A DNA stretch of 64,000 nt from Caulobacter endophyticus (lineage in GTDB: Bacteria; Pseudomonadota; Alphaproteobacteria; Caulobacterales; Caulobacteraceae): the NCBI RefSeq assembly GCF_003116815.1, contig NZ_QDKQ01000071.1, positions 124,001 through 188,000 of the forward strand, given 5' to 3'. Below the pieces are notes generated by a model that saw only the letters and a list, made by a program, of their open reading frames with translations, ran no database searches and was not told the DNA's origin. Positions 24,683 through 33,792 of the stretch are shown piece after piece; position 1 is the stretch's first letter, and each line of letters opens with the position of its first letter. A program made the translations under genes and the position numbers.

Positions 24683-26104
24683 TCAGCGCGCGAACGGGAA
24701 GGGGGTCACCGACTTGCTGGCCTCTTCGACCAGCAGGGTGCGGTTGATCGGGGCGGCGGCGCGCTGTGGGCAGGCCGGCCGCTCGCAGATCCGGCACGAG
24801 GGGCCGATCTCCACCGCCAGCGGCGAGGCGATGTCGAGCCCGCGCGAGGCCGCCAGCTTGCTGGCGAACTTCAGTTCGCAGCCCAGGCCGATCACCAGTT
24901 CGTCCTCCAGCCCCGCCTGCAGACCCGAGGTCCGCCTCACGGTGCGCGACAGGGTGAAGTAGCGCTCGCCGTCGGGGGTCTCGATCACCTGGGTGACGAT
25001 GCGCCCGGGAGTCTTGAAGCTGTCGTGGACGTTCCAGCGCGGGCAGGCCCCGCCGAAGCGCGAGAACGGGAAGGGGCCGGCCGCGAAGCGCTTGGAAATG
25101 TTCCCCGCCGCGTCCAGCCGCATCATGAAGAACGGGATGCCCCGCGCGCCAGGACGGCTCAGCGTCGTCAGGCGCTGGGCGGCCTGCTCGTAGCTGACGC
25201 CGAAGCGCGGCCGCACCCGCTCGATGTCGTAGCCGCTGGCCTCCATGGCCGCGTGGAACGGCTCGTAGGGCATCATGATCGCCGCGGCGAGGTAGTTGTC
25301 GAGGAACACCTTCAAGAGCTGGCGCGTCGCGCGGTCGGGCGCGGCGAAGCGGTCGGCCAGGCGGGTGAGCGCCTCGGGCGCTTCCATCAGGCCCAACTGG
25401 TAGCACATGGCGAAGATGCGGCTGGCCGGGGCCAGGGTCTCCGACACCATCAGCCGCTTGCGGTGGTGGTCATAGCGGCGCAGCGAGCCGGCCATGACCT
25501 CGGCCGGCATGACCCTGGTCTGGATGCCGTGGCGGGCGACCAGGCGCTCGCGCACGGCTGGCCCCAGGTCCTGTAGGTCGGCGTCCAGCGCCGCTACGAT
25601 GGCTTCGGCCGCCGTCTCCAGCTCGGCGAAGTGGTTGCGTTGCGAGCCGACGAGATCGCGCACCCAGTCGGTCGGCGATGACGAGGCCGCCGGCGTGCCG
25701 TCGGGACGCTCGAAGGCGCCCAGGTCGATCATCCGGCCGCGGTCGAGATAGGCGCGATAGAGGCGTGCCATGGCCTCGGCCAGGCCCGGCGAAAGCTCGG
25801 CCACCTCAGCCGCCTCGTGGCGGCCGATGCCGAGGTCGGCGAACATCTTGTCGGCCAGCACCTCTTCCAGGCCCGCCCCGCCGCCCGGATCGTCGGCCGA
25901 CAGGGTGCGCAGATCCAGGTCATAGGCCTCGGCCAGCCGCAGCAGCATCTGGGCCGTCACCGGCCGCTGGTTGCGCTCCAAGAGGTTCAGGTAGCTGGGC
26001 GAAACGCCCAACTCATCGGCCATGCGGCTTTGGGTGACGCCCAGGTCGCGGCGCAGGCGTTTGAGGCGGCCGCCCAGGAACAGCTTTTTGTCGGTTGTGA
26101 CCAT
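24683..26104 (-). CDS. XRE-family short-chain acyl-CoA regulator (ScfR/PccR/RamB-like)
   Basis: 473 residues. The N-terminal helix-turn-helix (LKRLRRDLGVTQSRMADELG, VSPSYLNLLERNQRPVTAQM) is followed by a metalloprotease-like IrrE segment (KRLMVSETLAPASRIFAMCY) and a C-terminal domain with a cysteine cluster (GPSCRICERPACPQR). Relatives sense acyl-CoA or related metabolites and control the glyoxylate shunt or propionyl-CoA carboxylase. Divergent placement from aceA, with two inverted repeats between, supports control of aceA-aceB. The ATG at 26104 (MVTTDKKLFLGG) is preferred over an in-frame GTG at 26113. Confidence 0.88.
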   Translation of the reverse strand: MVTTDKKLFLGGRLKRLRRDLGVTQSRMADELGVSPSYLNLLERNQRPVTAQMLLRLAEAYDLDLRTLSADDPGGGAGLEEVLADKMFADLGIGRHEAAEVAELSPGLAEAMARLYRAYLDRGRMIDLGAFERPDGTPAASSSPTDWVRDLVGSQRNHFAELETAAEAIVAALDADLQDLGPAVRERLVARHGIQTRVMPAEVMAGSLRRYDHHRKRLMVSETLAPASRIFAMCYQLGLMEAPEALTRLADRFAAPDRATRQLLKVFLDNYLAAAIMMPYEPFHAAMEASGYDIERVRPRFGVSYEQAAQRLTTLSRPGARGIPFFMMRLDAAGNISKRFAAGPFPFSRFGGACPRWNVHDSFKTPGRIVTQVIETPDGERYFTLSRTVRRTSGLQAGLEDELVIGLGCELKFASKLAASRGLDIASPLAVEIGPSCRICERPACPQRAAAPINRTLLVEEASKSVTPFPFAR

Positions 26105-26122
26105 GCCTGTCACGTTGTCATG

Positions 26123-26160
26123 ATTTTACAAAATACACAAAGTCGATTTGTGACAAATCG
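26123..26160. promoter_or_regulatory. Paired operator-like inverted repeats in the scfR-like/aceA gap
   Basis: CGATTTGTGACAAATCG (26144-26160) is a perfect inverted repeat with 8-base arms and a single central base. ATTTTACAAAAT (26123-26134) is a second, near-perfect one. They lie 19 bases upstream of the regulator ATG and about 100 bases upstream of aceA. AT-rich TTTG/CAAA repeats are the kind of site described for RamB-type regulators; binding here is inferred. Confidence 0.6.
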
Positions 26161-26263
26161 TCTTCAATAGGTTCGACCGCCTTGCCGCATCGGCGTTAGC
26201 TCCCTGTCACAGCTTACAGCCCGCCTCCCAACAAGCGGGCCCCGATGGGGAAGACGAACGACC

Positions 26264-27877
26264 ATGCGCAAGACCTACGCCGAGCACCGCCAGGACCTTA
26301 TCGCCCGCTATCCGCAAGGCGTGACGTCCGGCGGCGTCGCCATCGACGACATCATCCAGCTGAAGCTGCAGAACACCTTCAACACCCATCTGGACATCGC
26401 GCGCGAGATGGCCGTCGTCATGCGCGCCGACATGGCAGCCTATGACGCCGACTCCAGCAAGTTCACCCAGTCGCTGGGCTGCTGGTCCGGCTTCCACGCC
26501 CAGCAGATGATCAAGTCGGTCAAGCGCCTGCGCGGCACGACCAAAGGCGCCTATGTCTACCTGTCGGGCTGGATGGTCGCGGGTCTGCGCAACCGCTTCG
26601 GCCACCTGCCGGACCAGTCGATGCACGAGAAGACCTCGGTCGTCGACCTGATCGAAGAGATCTACGTCTCGCTGCGCCAGGCTGACGAAGTGGCGATCAA
26701 CGACCTCTTCAAGGCGCTGAAGACCGCCCGCGACGCCGGCGACCAGGTCGCCGAGCAGGCCGCGATCAAGGCCATCGACACCTTCGAGACCCACGTCGTT
26801 CCGATCATCGCCGACATCGACGCCGGCTTCGGCAACGAGCACGCCACCTACCTGCTGGCCAAGGAGATGATCAAGGCCGGCGCCTGCTGCCTGCAGATCG
26901 AGAACCAGGTCAGCGACGCCAAGCAGTGCGGCCACCAGGACGGCAAGGTCACCGTGCCGCGCGAGGACTTCATTGAAAAGCTGCGCGCCTGCCGCCTGGC
27001 CTTCGAGGAGCTGGGCGTGGACGAGGGCGTCATCGTCGCCCGCACCGACAGCCTGGGCGCGGGCCTGACCCAGAAGGTTCCGGTCAGCCAGGGCGAGGGC
27101 GATCTGGCGGCCGAATACATCAAGTGGCTGAAGACGGAAGCCATCACGGCCGAGAACCCGCTGCGCGACGGCGAGATCGCGATCATGAAGGACGGCGCCT
27201 TCGTCAAGCCGGTGCGGATGGCCAACGGCCTGTTCGCCTTCCAGGACGGCACGGGCCGCGCCCGGGTCATCGAGGACTGCATCGCCAACCTGACCCAAGG
27301 CGGCGCCGACCTGCTGTGGATCGAGACCGATACGCCCAACGTGGACGAGATCGCCTCGATGGTGGCCGAGGTCCGCAAGGCGGTGCCGAACGCCAAGCTG
27401 ACCTACAACAACTCGCCTTCGTTCAACTGGACCCTGAACCTGCGCAAGCAGGTCCGCGCCCAGTGGATCGCCGAGGGTAAGATCCACGAGGACTCCTATC
27501 CCGACGGCAACGTCCTGATGTCGGCCGAGTACGACGCCACCGATCTGGGCCGCGAGGCTGACGAGCGCCTGGCCCGCTTCCAGGTCGACATCTCGGCCCG
27601 CGCGGGGGTGTTCCACAACCTGATCACCCTGCCGACCTTCCACCTGACCGCCAAGAGCGTCGACGAGCTGTCGCGCGGCTACTTCGGCGACCAGCGGATG
27701 CAGGCCTACGTCAACTCGGTGCAGCGCGAGGAGATCCGCCGCGGGGTCTCGGCGGTGAAGCACCAGCACGAGGTCGGCTCCGACCTCGGCGACACCTTCA
27801 AGGAAATGGTCGGCGGCGAGCGGGCGCTTAAGGCCGGCGGCCACGCCAACACCATGAACCAGTTCGCCGCCGAATAG
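26264..27877 (+). CDS. aceA: Isocitrate lyase (long, AceA2-type)
   Basis: Splits isocitrate to glyoxylate and succinate, first step of the glyoxylate shunt; cytosolic and Mg-dependent. 537 residues, matching the longer isocitrate lyases of pseudomonads and alphaproteobacteria rather than the 434-residue E. coli form. Seen: MRADMAAYDADSSKFTQSLG, YLSGWMVAGLRNRFGHLP, VPIIADIDAGFGN, the catalytic-loop Cys in SDAKQCGHQDGKVTVP (KQCGH rather than KKCGH, as usual in this subgroup), ARTDSLGAGL, YNNSPSFNWTLN and the C-terminal NTMNQF. It heads an operon with a 78-residue gene and aceB and is divergent from the ScfR-like regulator. Confidence 0.97.
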   Translation: MRKTYAEHRQDLIARYPQGVTSGGVAIDDIIQLKLQNTFNTHLDIAREMAVVMRADMAAYDADSSKFTQSLGCWSGFHAQQMIKSVKRLRGTTKGAYVYLSGWMVAGLRNRFGHLPDQSMHEKTSVVDLIEEIYVSLRQADEVAINDLFKALKTARDAGDQVAEQAAIKAIDTFETHVVPIIADIDAGFGNEHATYLLAKEMIKAGACCLQIENQVSDAKQCGHQDGKVTVPREDFIEKLRACRLAFEELGVDEGVIVARTDSLGAGLTQKVPVSQGEGDLAAEYIKWLKTEAITAENPLRDGEIAIMKDGAFVKPVRMANGLFAFQDGTGRARVIEDCIANLTQGGADLLWIETDTPNVDEIASMVAEVRKAVPNAKLTYNNSPSFNWTLNLRKQVRAQWIAEGKIHEDSYPDGNVLMSAEYDATDLGREADERLARFQVDISARAGVFHNLITLPTFHLTAKSVDELSRGYFGDQRMQAYVNSVQREEIRRGVSAVKHQHEVGSDLGDTFKEMVGGERALKAGGHANTMNQFAAE

Positions 27878-27930
27878 CCCGGCGTCCGAAACCGACAACC
27901 CACTGGCGAAAACCTACAGGAGAGAACGCC

Positions 27931-28167
27931 ATGACCAACGTCACGCAATTCGCTCCGGCCGCGATGCCGGACTCGTCGGCCCAGGATCGCGCCGTGGACC
28001 GCCTCGCCGAGGCCTCGCACCGCCTCAACGAAGCCGTCCGCCGCGCCATCGAGGCGGGCTACTCGGTCGAGCTGGTGCGCACCTCGCGCCACCATGACGG
28101 CTCGGGCAACTGGGGCGACCAGATCGTCCCGACCGTCCGCGCCAACGAAGCGCCCAAGAGCGCGTAA
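27931..28167 (+). CDS. Small conserved-looking protein between aceA and aceB
   Basis: 78 residues of unknown function. The central part is helical and charged (DRAVDRLAEASHRLNEAVRR), then AIEAGYSVELVRTSRHHDGS and NWGDQIVPTVR, which looks like a compact beta/turn unit. There is no signal peptide or membrane span. A strong ribosome site (CAGGAGAG) lies before the ATG, 53 bases after aceA. Its position inside the glyoxylate-shunt operon suggests a role with these enzymes, but nothing in the sequence shows one. Confidence 0.75.
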   Translation: MTNVTQFAPAAMPDSSAQDRAVDRLAEASHRLNEAVRRAIEAGYSVELVRTSRHHDGSGNWGDQIVPTVRANEAPKSA

Positions 28168-28232
28168 GACGCTCGGGCGCCTGCGGGCGAGGGGAGGCGC
28201 CTGCTTCCTCCTCTCGCCCGCCACACTGCAAT

Positions 28233-28366
28233 CGTCATCCCGGAGGGCGCGCAAGCCCCATCCGGGACCCAGGGGCCGCCGTACGGCGTCGAGGCTTCTT
28301 CGCGGTGGCCGGCGCGGTGCGCGCGGTCCCTGGGCTCCGGTTTTCCTTCGCCGGAAAGGGATGACG
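28233..28366. repeat. Composite palindromic intergenic repeat
   Basis: The element is bounded by CGTCATCCC (28233-28241) and its complement GGGATGACG (28358-28366). Inside lie two GGGACCC/GGTCCCTGGG blocks able to fold. Positions 28260-28278 are identical (inverted) to 15093-15111. It fills most of the gap between the 78-residue gene and aceB, so it would form a large structure within any aceA-aceB transcript. It looks like a REP/BIME-type dispersed element; copy number needs a genome search. Confidence 0.65.
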
Positions 28367-28435
28367 AAACTTGGGTGCGCAGGCCGCATCCGATACATCC
28401 TTCCAAGTCCGCGTCACCACACCACGGAACACGCC

Positions 28436-30016
<1,581 letters not shown>

Positions 30017-30040
30017 CCTTGCTGATCGGCCGGTCCCGGC

Positions 30041-30069
30041 GCGGCGGCGCTCCCCCGGAGCGCCGCCGC
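30041..30069 (+). terminator. Perfect 13-bp hairpin after aceB
   Basis: GCGGCGGCGCTCC, a 3-base loop CCC, then GGAGCGCCGCCGC pair perfectly 25 bases after the aceB stop. There is no T-run after it, so it is a strong structure but only a possible intrinsic terminator. It separates aceB from the fad operon. Confidence 0.55.
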
Positions 30070-30167
30070 GTTGCGTCGGGCCGCTGACACTTAAGGACCG
30101 AAAAGACCGGAGCCATGCAGGCGCCGGCGCGTTTGACGCTCGACCAGTAACGAAGGCGGGCGTCGTC

Positions 30168-32498
30168 ATGACCAGCTTCTCCCTGCGTCGGGATCTCCTC
30201 ACCCGACCCATCTTTCATTGGGCCCAAGGCGTGCTGCCGGCCCTGTCCCAGACCGAGCGCGACGCCATCGACGCAGGCGACGTCTGGTGGGACGCGGCGC
30301 TGTTCACCGGCGATCCCGACTGGAACGAACTGCTTTCGTTCCCCAAGCCCCAGCTGCGACCCGACGAGCAGGCCTTCATGGACGGCCCCGTCGAAAAGCT
30401 CTGCGCCATGGTCGACGAGTGGACCATGACCTGGGAGACGCGTGACCTGTCGCCCGAGGTCTGGACCTTCCTGAAGGAAAGCAAGTTCTTCGGGATGATC
30501 ATTCCCAAGCAGTACGGCGGCCTGGGCTTTTCTGCCTTCGGTCATGCCGAGGTCGTGCGTCGCATCGCCACCCGCTCGGTGACCACGGCGGTGACCACCA
30601 TGGTTCCCAACTCGCTCGGCCCGGGCGAGCTGATCATGCGCTTCGGCACGAAGGACCAGCAGGACCATTGGCTGCCACGCCTGGCCGACGGTCGCGAGGT
30701 CCCGGCCTTCGGCCTCACCAGTCCCGAGGCCGGCTCGGACGCCTCGGCCATGGTCGACGAGGGCGTGGTCTGCCGCGGAACCTGGGAAGGAAAGGAGGTC
30801 CTGGGCATCCGCCTCAACTGGCACAAGCGCTACATCACGCTGGGACCCGTCTGCACGGTGCTGGGCCTGGCCTTCAAGCTGCGCGACCCCGACCACCTGC
30901 TGGGCGAGCGCGAGGACATCGGCATCACCTGCGCGCTGGTGCCGACCACCACGCCGGGCGTCGAGATCGGCCGGCGCCACCTGCCGGCCTTCCAGACCTT
31001 CCAGAACGGTCCCAACTGGGGCACGGACGTCTTCATCCCCATGGACCTCGTCATCGGCGGCGTCGATCGGGTGGGGCAGGGGTGGAAGATGCTGATGACC
31101 GCCCTGGCGGCCGGTCGCGGCATATCGCTGCCGGCCCTGTCGGGCGCCGCGGCGGCCTTCAGCGCCCTGACCACCGGCAGCTACTCGCGCGTGCGCCAGC
31201 AGTTCGGCATCTCGATCGGCAAGTTCGAGGGCGTGCAGGAGCGCCTGGCCCGCATCGCCGGCAACGCCTACCTCGTCGATGGCGCGCGTCGCCTGACCTG
31301 CGCGGGTCTGGACCTTGGCAAACATCCGTCGGTTATCTCGGCCCTGCTGAAGTCCGGCGCCACCGAGCGAATGCGCACCGTCGTCAACGACGCCATGGAC
31401 GTCCACGGCGGCAAGGCCATCATCGAAGGGCCGCGCAACTACATGGGCGCGCAATACCGGGCCATTCCCGTCGGCATCACGGTCGAAGGCGCCAATATCC
31501 TGACCCGCAGCCTGATGGTGTTCGGCCAGGGCGCGATCCGCGCGCATCCCTACATGCTCAGGGAGATCCTGGCGCTTGGCGACGCCAACGCCCAGCGCGG
31601 CCTGGAGCAGTTCGACGAGGTGTTCTGGAGCCACGTCGCCCACGCCCTGCGCAATGGCGTCCGCACCTTCGCGCGCAGCTGGAGCAATGGCGCTCTGTCG
31701 CCGGCCCCGGACGCCGGCCGGGCCACGCGCTTCTACCGCCAGGCGGGCCGCTACAGCGCCGGCTTCGCCCTGGCTTCGGACCTGGCCCTGCTGACCCTGG
31801 GCGGCGATCTCAAACGCAAAGAGATGTTGTCGGCCCGCCTGGGCGACATTCTCTCCGAGCTCTACTTCCTGTCTGGCGCGCTGAAGCGCTGGGAGGATGA
31901 GGGCCGCCAGGACGCCGACTTCCCGCTGCTGCAATGGTGCGCCGACACCGCCTTCGCCACCATCGAGCAGCGTTTCGACGAGGTGTTCGCCAACCTGCCC
32001 AACCGCCTGGCCGGATGGCTGCTGCGGTCGGCGATCTTGCCCTTCGGCGCCCGTCGCCGCGGCCCCTCCGACAGGGTCACCCAAGCCTGCGCAGAGCTGC
32101 TGCTGCACCCTTCGGAGACCCGCGATCGCCTGGTCGAGAACGTCTATGTCGGCGGCAAGGATCAGGCCGTCGGTCAGCTGATCGACGCCTTCGAGCGCGT
32201 GGTCGCCACCCAGCCGATCCATGATCGCCTCAAGGCCCAGAAGATCCGCGACTGGAAGTTCGCCGCCGAAAGGGGGCTGGTGACCGAAGCAGAGGTCGCT
32301 CAGTTGGAGGCCGCCGACAAGGCCGTGGCCGAGGTGATCGCCGTCGACGACTTCGCCCACGACGGTCTGGCCACGGAAGTCCGGGCCCAGGCCCGGACCG
32401 ACGCGGTCAGCGACAAGCGCGCCAGGGCGCAGGGCGACGGCGAGATCCCCGAACGGCCCGGCCAGGGCGAGGCCCGCAGCTTCGAGGTCCGCGCGTGA
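30168..32498 (+). CDS. fadE: Acyl-CoA dehydrogenase, FadE type
   Basis: FAD-dependent first step of fatty-acid beta-oxidation (acyl-CoA to trans-2-enoyl-CoA). 776 residues, close to the large E. coli FadE (814) and about twice the ordinary family. Seen: FGMIIPKQYGGLGFSAFGHA, VPAFGLTSPEAGSDASAM (FAD and substrate contacts), GWKMLMTALAAGRGISLPAL, AMDVHGGKAIIEGPRNYMG, and a long C-terminal extension with VGGKDQAVGQLIDAFERVV typical of FadE. The stop overlaps the GTG start of the thiolase gene by four bases. It is first gene of a four-gene beta-oxidation operon. Confidence 0.93.
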   Translation: MTSFSLRRDLLTRPIFHWAQGVLPALSQTERDAIDAGDVWWDAALFTGDPDWNELLSFPKPQLRPDEQAFMDGPVEKLCAMVDEWTMTWETRDLSPEVWTFLKESKFFGMIIPKQYGGLGFSAFGHAEVVRRIATRSVTTAVTTMVPNSLGPGELIMRFGTKDQQDHWLPRLADGREVPAFGLTSPEAGSDASAMVDEGVVCRGTWEGKEVLGIRLNWHKRYITLGPVCTVLGLAFKLRDPDHLLGEREDIGITCALVPTTTPGVEIGRRHLPAFQTFQNGPNWGTDVFIPMDLVIGGVDRVGQGWKMLMTALAAGRGISLPALSGAAAAFSALTTGSYSRVRQQFGISIGKFEGVQERLARIAGNAYLVDGARRLTCAGLDLGKHPSVISALLKSGATERMRTVVNDAMDVHGGKAIIEGPRNYMGAQYRAIPVGITVEGANILTRSLMVFGQGAIRAHPYMLREILALGDANAQRGLEQFDEVFWSHVAHALRNGVRTFARSWSNGALSPAPDAGRATRFYRQAGRYSAGFALASDLALLTLGGDLKRKEMLSARLGDILSELYFLSGALKRWEDEGRQDADFPLLQWCADTAFATIEQRFDEVFANLPNRLAGWLLRSAILPFGARRRGPSDRVTQACAELLLHPSETRDRLVENVYVGGKDQAVGQLIDAFERVVATQPIHDRLKAQKIRDWKFAAERGLVTEAEVAQLEAADKAVAEVIAVDDFAHDGLATEVRAQARTDAVSDKRARAQGDGEIPERPGQGEARSFEVRA

Positions 32499-33778
32499 GC
32501 CGGCCGGTCTATGTCGTCGACGGCGCCCGCACGCCGTTCCTCAAGGCGCGCAAGGGGCCGGGACCGTTCACCCCGGTCGACCTGGCCGTCCAGTGCGGGC
32601 GACCGCTGCTGCTGCGCCAGCCCTTCGCGCCCGACGCCTTCGACCAGGTGATCCTCGGCTGCGTCAACGTCATCGCCGACGAGCAGAACCCCGCCCGCGT
32701 CGCGGCGCTGCGCCTGGGCTGCGGCCCGGAGATGACGGCCTTCACCGTGGCCATCAACTGCGGCTCGGGCATGCAGTCGATCGACACCGCCTTTCGCTAC
32801 ATCCGCGAGGGATCGTCAGACCTGATCCTGGCCGGCGGCGCCGAAGCGCTCAGTCACGCGCCCCTGGTGCTCAGGCAGTCAGCCGTCGAGTGGCTGTCGG
32901 CCTTCCAGGGCGCTAAGTCGCCGCTCGACAAGGCCAAGGCGGCTGCGGCCTTCCGGCCCGACATGCTGCAGCCGGTCATCGGCCTGGAACGCGGCCTGAC
33001 CGACCCGATCACCGACCTGGGCATGGGCCAGACCGCCGAGGTGCTGGCCCATTACTTCAACATCAGCCGCGAGGCGGCGGACGCCTACGCCGTCGAGAGC
33101 CACAAGCGGCTGGCCCGCGCCCAGGCCGAAGGCTGGCTGGCCGGCGAGGTCGAGCCCGCCTTCGCCCGCGACGGCACGGTCTACGACCATGACGACGGCG
33201 TGCGTCCCGACAGCAGCGTCGAGAAGCTGTCGACCCTGAAGCCCGCCTTCGAGCGGCCGTTCGGCAAGGTCACACCCGGCAATAGCTCGCAGATCACCGA
33301 CGGCGCCTCGTGGGTGATCCTGGCCTCTGAAGAGGCGGTGAAGAAGCACGGCCTGACGCCGCGCGCCGTCATCCTCGACAGCGAATGGGCCGCTCTGGAT
33401 CCGTCGATCATGGGCCTTGGACCGGTGCTGTCGTCCTCGGCCCTGCTCAAGCGCGCGGGCCTGTCGCTGGGCGAGGTCGATCTCTGGGAGCTGAACGAGG
33501 CCTTCGCCGCCCAGGTGCTGGCCTGCCTGGCGGCCTGGGAGGACGAAGCCTTCGGCCGCGAGATCCTGGGCCTTTCCGGAGCGGCCGGGACCATCGATCG
33601 CGAGCGTCTGAACGTCGATGGCGGGGCCGTCAGCCTGGGCCACCCGGTCGGGGCCAGCGGCAACCGCATCGTGCTGCACCTGATCACCGCCCTGGAGCGC
33701 CTGGACCTCAAGCGCGGGATCGCCACCGAGTGCATCGGCGGCGGCCAGGGCGGCGCCATGCTGATCGAACGGGTCTGA
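32495..33778 (+). CDS. fadI: Acetyl-CoA acyltransferase (thiolase, FadI/FadA type)
   Basis: Thiolytic cleavage of 3-ketoacyl-CoA, the last step of each beta-oxidation turn. 427 residues. The catalytic Cys is in INCGSGMQSIDTA, His in DLWELNEAFAAQVLAC, GGAVSLGHPVGASGNR holds the conserved GHP, and the second Cys is in ECIGGGQGGAM. The GTG start at 32495 overlaps the fadE stop (GTGA). Length and the long insert after the nucleophile region resemble FadI rather than FadA, so the symbol is tentative. It is followed 14 bases later by the hydratase/dehydrogenase gene. Confidence 0.9.
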   Translation: MSRPVYVVDGARTPFLKARKGPGPFTPVDLAVQCGRPLLLRQPFAPDAFDQVILGCVNVIADEQNPARVAALRLGCGPEMTAFTVAINCGSGMQSIDTAFRYIREGSSDLILAGGAEALSHAPLVLRQSAVEWLSAFQGAKSPLDKAKAAAAFRPDMLQPVIGLERGLTDPITDLGMGQTAEVLAHYFNISREAADAYAVESHKRLARAQAEGWLAGEVEPAFARDGTVYDHDDGVRPDSSVEKLSTLKPAFERPFGKVTPGNSSQITDGASWVILASEEAVKKHGLTPRAVILDSEWAALDPSIMGLGPVLSSSALLKRAGLSLGEVDLWELNEAFAAQVLACLAAWEDEAFGREILGLSGAAGTIDRERLNVDGGAVSLGHPVGASGNRIVLHLITALERLDLKRGIATECIGGGQGGAMLIERV

Positions 33779-33792
33779 GGAGGGAAACGACC

